A DNA stretch of 64,000 nucleotides, taken from the NCBI GenBank assembly GCA_023402275.1, contig JAEXCH010000004.1:1-64000 (forward strand), given 5' to 3'. Position numbers and translations under genes: made by a program. Source of the stretch: Methanobacteriota archaeon (GTDB lineage Archaea; Thermoplasmatota; Thermoplasmata; Methanomassiliicoccales; Methanomethylophilaceae). Shown one piece after another: positions 53,505-60,558 of the stretch (the stretch's first letter is position 1; the number at the start of each line of letters is the position of its first letter). The notes under the pieces were generated by a model. The model saw nothing but the letters and a program-made list of their open reading frames with translations, was not told the DNA's origin and did not search any database.

Positions 53505-54677
53505 ATGATGATGTCTGACGACACGGGGCCCATATCATCAAATACAGATGATTTCACAGGGAAATACACCAGTAAGATCCTTTATGCAAGTTACGTGATA
53601 ATGCTTGCATTCTCGTTGATCATCTTCACCTATGGACTCTTTAACAACAGCATCATAGAAGCATTCATTGCTGTACCGGTGATCTTCATACTTGTTGATA
53701 CCCTATTCGTTGAGAGGATCAACGTCCACATACCTCCGCTATTCATATTCATGATGGTAGGATTGATGATGTTCATCCTTCTGGGAAGGATGTTCGAAGA
53801 GGGGTATCTGTTCGGGCTGATCGCCGACCTGCTTTTCGGAATGGTCATGGGACTCGGCGGACTGATCCTGACATACTCCCTTATGAGAGCAGCTCCCGGG
53901 ATCAATGATAAGAGACCATTCATAACTGCATTCGTCTCCATGTCCATGGCAGTATCGATGTTCACCATATTGCTGATGATACAGTATTATGTGGGTCTAC
54001 TTACTGGCTCAGAGATCGAAACCACCGGGGATATAATGAATAAACTGATAATGGTCGTCGCGGGAGCCATGGCGATATCGGTGATGTTCTACTTCGGAAA
54101 ACATTCGGCCATAATGAAAAAAGCATTCACTAAATATCTCGAGAACCGGGCAGGCATACTTGATATCGATGAATATGAGATGATGGAGATCAAAAAGGCG
54201 ATAAAGGGCGGGGAAAATGAGAAGGTGGAGTATAAGTCCACTCTTCGGACCAACCTTTCAACGGGCGAGAAAGATACCAGAATGGAAAAGTCCGTTTTGA
54301 AGACCATTGTGGCGTTCCTTAATAGCAATGGAGGTACGCTTTTGATAGGAGTGGCGGATGACGGGACCATCATAGGCATAGATGAAGCAAGCTTTGACAA
54401 CAGAGATAAACTGAACCTCCATCTTACAAATCTGATCGCAAGCCAAATAGGTAATGAGTATCTGCCATTCATATCATTCCGTTTGACGGATTATGACGGC
54501 AAGGGAGTTATGAGGATCGCTTGCAAGAAGAGCGACAGTCCGGTCTTCCTGAAGGAAGGGAAACAGGAGACATTCTATGTACGTTCGGGACCTTCCAGTG
54601 TGGACCTGCACGGAATGGATACACTCAACTATGTTGATAACAGATTCACAAAGGGAAGAAAAAGAAAAGTGGTTTGA
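53505..54677 (+). CDS. Membrane protein with C-terminal AlbA_2/Schlafen-like domain
   Basis: The 390-residue protein has about six membrane helices in residues 25-205 and a cytoplasmic C-terminal domain (about 235-375) of the AlbA_2 type: EKVEYKSTLRTN, then TIVAFLNSNGGTLLIGVADD, ending with REAC-like FYVRSGPSSVDLHG. AlbA_2 modules are nucleic-acid-binding relatives of the Schlafen core and are common in prokaryotic regulators and defence proteins, but fusion to a multi-helix membrane region is unusual. The start may be at 53505 or one or two codons later. It is monocistronic. Confidence 0.8.
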   Translation: MMMSDDTGPISSNTDDFTGKYTSKILYASYVIMLAFSLIIFTYGLFNNSIIEAFIAVPVIFILVDTLFVERINVHIPPLFIFMMVGLMMFILLGRMFEEGYLFGLIADLLFGMVMGLGGLILTYSLMRAAPGINDKRPFITAFVSMSMAVSMFTILLMIQYYVGLLTGSEIETTGDIMNKLIMVVAGAMAISVMFYFGKHSAIMKKAFTKYLENRAGILDIDEYEMMEIKKAIKGGENEKVEYKSTLRTNLSTGEKDTRMEKSVLKTIVAFLNSNGGTLLIGVADDGTIIGIDEASFDNRDKLNLHLTNLIASQIGNEYLPFISFRLTDYDGKGVMRIACKKSDSPVFLKEGKQETFYVRSGPSSVDLHGMDTLNYVDNRFTKGRKRKVV

Positions 54678-54683
54678 TGGTGT

Positions 54684-54944
54684 TTACGCTTTCTTATCGT
54701 CAGCTTTGATCTTGTCACTGAGTTTCTTTGCACTTCTTGCGATCCACATTGTGAACAGAACGGCCATTACCGTGACCAATATCGCATAGATCAATCCGCC
54801 CCATAGTGTCCCGTCATCCTTGAATACAAGTGCGATCGCTTCTTTGATCGTGTCGTTCCACGCAAGTGCTGCCACCAGACCGAATGCGGCCGTGATCAGA
54901 CTTGAGAATGTGGTAACGAACTGTAATTTCATATCGTCATCCAT
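54684..54944 (-). CDS. DUF5654 family small membrane protein
   Basis: The 86-residue protein has two membrane helices (about 10-30 and 50-72) separated by a short loop and a Lys-rich tail (KKLSDKIKADDKKA). LVAALAWNDTIKEAI is the recognisable DUF5654-type first-helix end. Role unknown. The ATG at 54944 is preceded by AAGGAGAG and so is chosen over a TTG eight codons upstream. It converges with the AlbA_2 membrane protein gene, six bases from its stop. Confidence 0.75.
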   Translation of the reverse strand: MDDDMKLQFVTTFSSLITAAFGLVAALAWNDTIKEAIALVFKDDGTLWGGLIYAILVTVMAVLFTMWIARSAKKLSDKIKADDKKA

Positions 54945-55120
54945 GATTATAGCTCTCCTTTCTTTCAAAAGAGTAGAACTAATATGTGCATTCTATGTAC
55001 TTAATATACACTCAAAATCTACATAAACCAGAAATGCCCACAGAGGATCAGTATCGCTGCGGGACCATCATGGAAAAACATTACAAATGATATGGCACAT
55101 TAAACCAATTAAATAAACAT

Positions 55121-55196
55121 TATAAATATCTCAGTTAATGATATTCGGGGTGCAGGTTTCTCCCGGTCCGTATTTACCGTTCATCACTTGCATCCC
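55121..55196 (+). ncRNA. Possible small structured RNA
   Basis: A strong TATA box (TATAAATA, 55121-55128) predicts initiation near 55147, exactly where a long stem begins: GGGGTGCA (55147-55154) pairs with TGCATCCC (55189-55196), with one G-U pair. Inside, CGGT (55164-55167) pairs with ACCG (55176-55179). No ORF starts here before the minus-strand tRNA-Leu. A small RNA gene is plausible but unproven. Confidence 0.35.
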
Positions 55197-55236
55197 ACTC
55201 ATCTGTATATCCAAGTTAATGGAGCGATGACAATAG

Positions 55237-55336
55237 TGCGAGGGAGGGGATTCGAACCCCTGAACTCCTACGAGACAGAATTTCTTCCCTTTGGAGTCTT
55301 AAGTCCTGCGCCTTTGGCCAACTCGGCTACCCTCGC
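55237..55336 (-). tRNA. tRNA-Leu (anticodon TAA) with 16-nt intron
   Basis: On the minus strand the acceptor GCGAGGG (55336-55330) pairs with CCCTCGC. The anticodon stem CAGGA pairs with TTCTG (one G-U), provided a 16-base intron (55282-55297) is removed after base 37; without it no stem forms. The loop is then CTTAAG-A with anticodon TAA. The long variable arm (CTC-GTA-GAG) is as in tRNA-Leu. The CCA end is not encoded. Confidence 0.9.
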
Positions 55337-55413
55337 TTATATCTCCTAAAGAGGAACGACAATTAAATCATTCGTATCTGGAAACCGTTAATATCTCTGA
55401 CTGCATAGTACCG

Positions 55414-56088
55414 ATGATGTCATATAAGGTGCCTGATGAGGATACGATCTCAAATGCGATAGAGAATGTTCTCAACAGGGCCAATCACATCGATACTCAG
55501 AAGGAATTCTCCGACAGGGTCAGAAAGGAACTCATTTTGAAGAACAGGGATTACAGGGTCAGCAGCGAAAGGATACGACGGATAGGTGTCGATAGAGGAT
55601 TGGTCAAATTGACCATAGAATACAGAGAATCCGACATCAAGGGCCTCCCCCATACGTGTCCGGTCTGCAGGAATGCCATGTCCCCGATAATGAACCGTTC
55701 ACTGGATGGGGATTCTGTTGAGGTTAAGAGAAGATGTACGGTATGTCCTTATGCCATTGGTAAGAAGGTCATGACACCGGGCAGGTACATATTCTCAAGG
55801 GCACCCAATACAGAGATCTCGCCTGAGGAACTTACGATAAGGAAGTTGAACAGATCAAAGGCAAAGATCAAGGAGGCCATAGACATCATAAAGGATGCCT
55901 TAAGGAATACCGAGTTCGATAATAGGGTTTCAGAACTGATCACGGATCTCAACGAGATAATGGATTCGGACGAACTTTCATACAGCATAAAGAACATTTC
56001 CGCTGACATCAAATACAACAACGAAGAACAGCCTGTATGGACATCTCCTCTTCGTTCGGTCAAACATGTTGACCGAAAGGATATATGA
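55414..56088 (+). CDS. Zinc-ribbon protein of unknown function
   Basis: The 224-residue protein has an N-terminal alpha/beta region, a four-cysteine zinc ribbon at about residues 75-110 (CPVCRNAM ... RRCTVCPYAIGKK) and a helical C-terminal part (KLNRSKAKIKEAIDIIKDAL). I do not recognise a family. It is cytoplasmic, and lies 28 bases before an ACT-domain gene and a radical-SAM gene, which seem to form one operon. The last stretch (KHVDRKDI) is charged. A nucleic-acid-related role would suit the ribbon and basic first half, but that is guesswork. Confidence 0.75.
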   Translation: MMSYKVPDEDTISNAIENVLNRANHIDTQKEFSDRVRKELILKNRDYRVSSERIRRIGVDRGLVKLTIEYRESDIKGLPHTCPVCRNAMSPIMNRSLDGDSVEVKRRCTVCPYAIGKKVMTPGRYIFSRAPNTEISPEELTIRKLNRSKAKIKEAIDIIKDALRNTEFDNRVSELITDLNEIMDSDELSYSIKNISADIKYNNEEQPVWTSPLRSVKHVDRKDI

Positions 56089-56116
56089 TTATATTGAATA
56101 ACCCGGAGATGATAAG

Positions 56117-57025
56117 ATGAAGAACTGGGAGTTCACAAAGATAGAGGGCAACAAGATCAGAATGGACAAATGGCTCACTGATGTGATGGGTCTTGTCGAA
56201 GGAGGATACATCTACAGCTCATTGTTCAAATATCCTGACAAAGGCCCGAAGAGATATGAGTTGATCCTCTCAATGTATCCTCAGGAGAACTTCAGGGCCC
56301 TGACCCACATTGATGTCTATATGGAGGATGTCCCAGGATCCACTGTCCAATCCGCCAAGTTCCTAGGGGAACAAGGGATCAACATCTTGAATTCAGTGTC
56401 ATTGAACGGAATATCCGAGACCACGATCATCTGGAACATAATGTGTGAGCTTAATTTCGCGGGAGAAGGGGAAATAATAAAGGAGAGATTCTCAAAACTG
56501 AAGGCTGAGAACGATCCGTCCGTTTCACTTATAAAATATATCAGCATAAAACCCGCGAATATAGGAAGGATGTTCAGGAATGAATCGGACGGTCAAGTGA
56601 AGGAGGAGATACGTCACGGATCCCCGATGACATTCCATTCGGATACATTCGATCTCAATACGGAGTACGGGGACATACTGAATGATGTTGATGGTACCGA
56701 GGTGATGATAACCGTCGATCCATACTCTTGGTTGGTGTCAGTTGTATTCTTCAAACCAGACACGTGCTTGATCAAAGTCAATATTGACATCCCTGATTGT
56801 CCCGGGACCATAAACATTGCACTGGAACCTCTGGCACAGGAGCAGATCAATATTATATCAGTATTCTCAAAAGTTGTCATATCATATCAGGCAATGTCCC
56901 TTGAGATTGTTGCGGATATGAAGAACAGCAGCCTGACCATCGAAGGACTTGAACGCAAACTCAACGGCCACCTGTCAGAACAGAACGGCATCTTCAAAGT
57001 AGTGGGGATCTCCAGCCTTGGATGA
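56117..57025 (+). CDS. ACT-domain regulatory protein
   Basis: The 302-residue protein has an ACT-like domain at about residues 58-120 (HIDVYMEDVPGSTVQSAKFL, then GINILNSVSLNG) and a likely second one near 218-285 (IKVNIDIPDCPGTINIALEP), each beginning with the PG-containing beta-alpha turn used to bind amino acids. No catalytic domain is evident, so it is probably an allosteric or transcription-linked ligand sensor. Its stop overlaps the radical-SAM gene by 4 bases, indicating coupled translation and a common task. Confidence 0.72.
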   Translation: MKNWEFTKIEGNKIRMDKWLTDVMGLVEGGYIYSSLFKYPDKGPKRYELILSMYPQENFRALTHIDVYMEDVPGSTVQSAKFLGEQGINILNSVSLNGISETTIIWNIMCELNFAGEGEIIKERFSKLKAENDPSVSLIKYISIKPANIGRMFRNESDGQVKEEIRHGSPMTFHSDTFDLNTEYGDILNDVDGTEVMITVDPYSWLVSVVFFKPDTCLIKVNIDIPDCPGTINIALEPLAQEQINIISVFSKVVISYQAMSLEIVADMKNSSLTIEGLERKLNGHLSEQNGIFKVVGISSLG

Positions 57026-57726
57026 GGGATATGAAGATAGCAGGATTCGTTAAGACCACCCTTCAGGACTGGGAGGGAAAGAACGCCTGCATGATACTTT
57101 TGCAAGGATGCAACTTCAGATGCCCATATTGCAACAGACCAGATCTCATCCCGGATGACGGTAAAGAGGATATGGACCTTTCCCTGATAATCAAATACAT
57201 CAAAGAGCACAAGGACTTCCTTGAGGCCGTCGTGATATCAGGCGGTGAACCTACTATCCACAATGACCTCTACAAACTGATCCAAGAGGTCAGACTTCCT
57301 AGGATAAAGATAAAGATAGACACCAACGGAAGCAATCCTGATATGCTGGATGATCTGATAGGTGCTAGACTTGTGGATAAGGTCTGCATCAACATCATGG
57401 CGCCCCTGGATCATGAACAATACGACAGATCTGCTGGAACGAATGTGGATGTCGATAAGATAAGAAGGAGTCTTGATATCCTTGAGCGATCCGGGATAGC
57501 CTATGAGATAAGGACGACCATCGTTCCAAATCTCATTGACCACAAGATATTCAACGATATCCTGAAGGGCATAGACGGAAAGAACAGCCTGATAATACAA
57601 CAATTCGACCAGCGTGTGACCTTTGACGGATCATACAACATCAAACCTTATCCTAAACCCGTGCTCGTTAAGATGGCGGAGACCGCAAAGGGTTATGTTA
57701 AGAGAGTGAGGATCAGAGGATTCTGA
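57022..57726 (+). CDS. Radical SAM protein, NrdG/PflA-activase-like
   Basis: The 234-residue protein has the radical-SAM cluster motif GCNFRCPYCNRP near residue 29-40, the SAM-binding VISGGEPTIH near 73-82, and a short barrel, matching the COG1180/NrdG-2 group often annotated as anaerobic ribonucleotide reductase activating protein. Small size and absence of extra cysteines fit a glycyl-radical activase. However, no reductase or other glycyl-radical enzyme is adjacent; its partners are an ACT protein (4-base overlap) and a zinc-ribbon protein, so the true substrate is open. The start could be ATG at 57022 or two codons later. Confidence 0.85.
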   Translation: MRDMKIAGFVKTTLQDWEGKNACMILLQGCNFRCPYCNRPDLIPDDGKEDMDLSLIIKYIKEHKDFLEAVVISGGEPTIHNDLYKLIQEVRLPRIKIKIDTNGSNPDMLDDLIGARLVDKVCINIMAPLDHEQYDRSAGTNVDVDKIRRSLDILERSGIAYEIRTTIVPNLIDHKIFNDILKGIDGKNSLIIQQFDQRVTFDGSYNIKPYPKPVLVKMAETAKGYVKRVRIRGF

Positions 57727-59106
57727 TCATTTCAGGAAATCCTCTATCCTTGCATATATGGCAGGCTGGAGGATTGTGCTGCTTTCATTTATGAATTTGA
57801 ATCTTACATCACATTCCGATCTGAATCTCTCTATCGTGCGATTGTCCTTTGAGAATAGACCCGCGGATAATCCGCATTCGGTGTTTGAAAGTTCCTCCAT
57901 AGCCTCATCGACGTCCTTCACCGTTTTTATGCTCAGGACCGGTATCCCGAAGTCCATGTACATGAGTTCGTTGTCATCATCCAGGCCGGTAATGACCGCC
58001 GGAGTGTAATATTGGCCGTTCTTGGTGATCTCATCCACCAGCCTCTTTCCTCCGAATAGCACATTACCTCTGACATCATCTATCCTATCGGCGAACATCT
58101 TTGCGTTGTCATCGGATATCAACGGTCCGGAGAATGTATCCTGATCAGCAGGATCGCTTATCTTGAGTTCTTTGACCCTTTCCAAAAGAGCATTGATGAA
58201 CTTATTGCTATCCTCAGCGGTTATTATTAGTTTGGATGCCGAGAACAACCCCTGCCCACTGTACTTGAAAGCCGAATCGATAACATCCTGAACTGCCGAT
58301 CTGATATCACCGGGTCTGTGAATGATCACGGGATTCATTCCCTTTGCCTCATTGAGAACTTTTAACTCATCATCGACCTGGAGGAACATCATGTCCTCCA
58401 TGTAACTTGCCGAACCGGATATCAGTATCCCTTCGAGCCTTGGATCGTTCGCCAACTGTTCGTAGGTTCTGTCCTTTCTGTCGACTATCAGATTCATGAC
58501 CCCGGAAGGCAGTCCTGCCTTCTCCAGTATGTCATACGCCATGTATACTGGCACAGGACAATACCTGGACGGCATTACGACAACGGTATTCCCTGCCAAC
58601 ATGGCAGCAACGGCATGACCCACCGGCGATGCCAACGGGGAATTGTATGACGTTATTATGCCCCATGCGCCCGTCTTCCCCTTGGCGGGATCCTTTGCTT
58701 TTTTGCATTCGGATGTCATTACATCTATCAAACGATCGACCTCCTTGATGGACTCGGAACGTGTCATTCCCGAACTCAGGAGCACCATCGCTGCGAACCT
58801 ATACCTTTGTGCTTTGATCGTCTCTAATGCGATCTCAAAACATTTGACCCTATCCTCCGGAGAGGTCTTGTTCCATTGTGCATGGACCTTCAGCGCAACA
58901 TCGACAGCCCGATCCGTTATACCGTCCTCGGGTTCCTGGAAGAATCCAAAACTTATGCTGGAATCTATAGGACTCCTTATGACGAATTCATTGCCGGAGG
59001 CTATCTTCATTCCTCCGATATAGGATGGGAAATCCTTTTTCTTTATCTGAAGCGCCGCTTCGAACGCCGCTTCGAACTTTTCCTCGTCATAAAGATTGGC
59101 TGCCAT
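57727..59106 (-). CDS. Aldehyde dehydrogenase homolog lacking the catalytic cysteine
   Basis: The 459-residue protein has the aldehyde dehydrogenase fold: TSYNSPLASPVGH near residue 150 (the WNxP-like region), LISGSASYMEDM near 230 (FTGS-like), and NEAKGMNPVIIH near 250 that keeps the general-base Glu. At the usual GQxCxA site it reads FKYSGQGLFSASK near 280-292: the nucleophile Cys is replaced by Leu (aligned to GQKCSACSR of pyrroline-carboxylate dehydrogenases). It is therefore likely inactive as a dehydrogenase or uses other chemistry. The N-terminus holds a duplicated FEAA-FEAA. It converges with the radical-SAM gene. Confidence 0.85.
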   Translation of the reverse strand: MAANLYDEEKFEAAFEAALQIKKKDFPSYIGGMKIASGNEFVIRSPIDSSISFGFFQEPEDGITDRAVDVALKVHAQWNKTSPEDRVKCFEIALETIKAQRYRFAAMVLLSSGMTRSESIKEVDRLIDVMTSECKKAKDPAKGKTGAWGIITSYNSPLASPVGHAVAAMLAGNTVVVMPSRYCPVPVYMAYDILEKAGLPSGVMNLIVDRKDRTYEQLANDPRLEGILISGSASYMEDMMFLQVDDELKVLNEAKGMNPVIIHRPGDIRSAVQDVIDSAFKYSGQGLFSASKLIITAEDSNKFINALLERVKELKISDPADQDTFSGPLISDDNAKMFADRIDDVRGNVLFGGKRLVDEITKNGQYYTPAVITGLDDDNELMYMDFGIPVLSIKTVKDVDEAMEELSNTECGLSAGLFSKDNRTIERFRSECDVRFKFINESSTILQPAIYARIEDFLK

Positions 59107-59149
59107 GATACCGCATCGCTTGGTCTGTTTGTTAATGTTTTGTCTTCGA

Positions 59150-59503
59150 TCAGCGGCCGAGTATCTTGCTTTTGGCCAGATCGAACTCTTCTTGAGTTAT
59201 TATCCCATCATCTAGAAGTGCTTTGTACTCCCTTATCTCATCAGCAGATGTGGTTTGTTTTGTGACTGCGGGGTTTACAGTACCGGAGAACTTCTTTTGT
59301 ACTGAAAGGGCCGCTTCTTCCGGCGTCATGTTGCCAGCCATGTAATCCCTTATCTGATTCGCTTCCAAGAATTGATAGCTGGGGATCTTCTCCAATTTGC
59401 TTTTGCATGTGAGGCAGATGGATCCTGACATCACCTTCACTCCAAACCCGTCTAGGAACCCGCCTTGCGATTTACCGCAGCCTAGACATTTCGTCTTTAC
59501 CAT
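59150..59503 (-). CDS. Zinc-finger and SHOCT-domain protein
   Basis: The 117-residue protein begins with a four-cysteine zinc motif (KCLGCGKSQ ... CLTCKSKL, residues about 6-35) and ends with a SHOCT module (YKALLDDGIITQEEFDLAKS). The middle is helical and likely a linker. Such two-part proteins are widespread and without a defined activity; the N-terminal part resembles DUF4428-like domains. It lies 43 bases upstream of the aldehyde dehydrogenase homolog on the same strand. The start ATG at 59503 fits, as the zinc site begins right after it. Confidence 0.8.
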   Translation of the reverse strand: MVKTKCLGCGKSQGGFLDGFGVKVMSGSICLTCKSKLEKIPSYQFLEANQIRDYMAGNMTPEEAALSVQKKFSGTVNPAVTKQTTSADEIREYKALLDDGIITQEEFDLAKSKILGR

Positions 59504-59521
59504 AATGGTGGATAAAGGTGC

Positions 59522-59985
59522 TCATATATTGATGTTGTTTGTCAAAATAAAGAAAATAAAGGCCGTGCCTATGTTTGCGGGATAGAGGATCGATATCTCC
59601 CGTATGGATGCTGCATCCAGGGATGTATTGAATATGGAATATCCGACTATGGCACCTGCATAGACATGATGTCCATTTTCAATGGCCATGCCAGAGTGTG
59701 ATAGTTGCCATCGTATATACCTTCAAAAGCATTGCCGCTTATCGATAATGGAACGGATGCTCCGCTTAATATTATGTCTACTGTATGAATATATTTTGCA
59801 TCCGCCGGACCACTGGCTATAGCGATCAGGTCGTCTTCATACTTTATCTCGATCCAACCTATATCCACTATTGTCTTGTCTTGATCTCACCAGATACTAT
59901 GGATCCCCCGGTCCGGCGACATTTTCATCCCATGTGACGACAATAACGGCCTTGCAGCAACAATAAAGCTACAATGACCCTTAAA
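59522..59985 (-). pseudogene. Frameshifted secreted or pilin-like protein gene
   Basis: On the minus strand protein-like sequence continues across at least three frames: KAVIVVTWDENVAGPGDP, then GGSIVSGEIKT, then DKTIVDIGWIEIKYEDD through KMDIMS (the longest piece, 59647-59890), then YAGAIVGYSIFNTSLDAASI to a stop at 59522. Joined, these make about 150 residues that look like an archaeal type IV pilin-like or secreted protein with a hydrophobic N-terminus. Each piece ends at a TAG that is not used by intact genes here. I read this as a decayed gene. Confidence 0.6.
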
Positions 59986-60131
59986 ACAATTATCTTGTCC
60001 TTAATTAGTTAGCCCCCGGATAACTGAAAGATTTGTGGATAGAAGGTCGTATTTAAAATATATCTTAATGGATAGGTTACATATCAGTATTTCTCAACGA
60101 TTAAATATGGAGAATAGTATTGCGTGGCTAA

Positions 60132-60207
60132 GGGCCTGTGGTCTAGGGGTTATGACGTCGCCTTCACACGGCGGAGGTCGCCGGTTCAAATCCGGCTGGG
60201 CCCACCA
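60132..60207 (+). tRNA. tRNA-Val (anticodon CAC), CCA encoded
   Basis: The acceptor GGGCCTG (60132-60138) pairs with TGGGCCC (60197-60203), with two G-U pairs. The anticodon stem TCGCC/GGCGG encloses TTCACAC with CAC. The T arm is GCCGG-TTCAAAT-CCGGC. Discriminator A is followed by CCA (60205-60207). A TATA-like TATTTAAAATATA lies at about 60051-60063, further upstream than usual. Confidence 0.95.
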
Positions 60208-60264
60208 CTTTTTTCTATAATCTCGATCATGTATCCACTTTATCGAAATGCGACATGACTAAGT

Positions 60265-60366
60265 CGAAAAAATAAAAGGAGGATTTTTCCGAACCGTCTT
60301 GAACGGAGGAAGAAGAACTATTGTTTAGGACGGTTCGGGGTGATCTACCATGGTTGGAAGTATCAT
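60265..60366 (-). ncRNA. Candidate small RNA with a CU-rich, anti-Shine-Dalgarno loop
   Basis: On the minus strand a TATA box (TTTATATA, 60388-60395) predicts initiation near 60366. The transcript would contain a perfect 10-bp stem, CCGAACCGTC (60338-60329) with GACGGTTCGG (60298-60289), closing a 30-base loop that includes TTCTTCTTCCTCC, and then end at CCTTTTATTTTTT (60278-60266). The loop is complementary to GGAGGAAGAAG-type ribosome sites. No ORF accounts for it. Confidence 0.45.
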
Positions 60367-60526
60367 CCATCACTAACACTTGTCATCTATATAAATTATT
60401 CGATTGTCGGATTGAAAAACCCTTAAAATAACTTATGATAAATCATATACAATAGCAAAATGTTACAATCTTGCATAATAGATCGGCTCATGAACATCCG
60501 TATCGATCATATAAAAATGCAGGAAC

Positions 60527-60550
60527 AAAAAAAATCAGGGGGTGGCCCCC
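60527..60550 (-). terminator. Hairpin-T-tract terminator of the surface transglutaminase-like gene
   Basis: On the minus strand GGGGG (60550-60546) pairs with CCCCC (60542-60538) around a three-base loop, followed by TGA and eight Ts, 9 bases after the stop codon at 60559. Confidence 0.75.
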
Positions 60551-60558
60551 TATATGGT

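Noticed and set aside
59647..59868. A 73-codon minus-strand ORF as an intact small gene
   Set aside because: Protein-like sequence continues in other frames on both sides, so it is treated as part of a pseudogene.
60531..60545. A 14-nt match (AAATCAGGGGGTGG) between this site and the 3' part of tRNA-Tyr, like an attachment site
   Set aside because: The bases belong to the hairpin terminator of the minus-strand surface gene; the match is low-complexity and no integrase is present.
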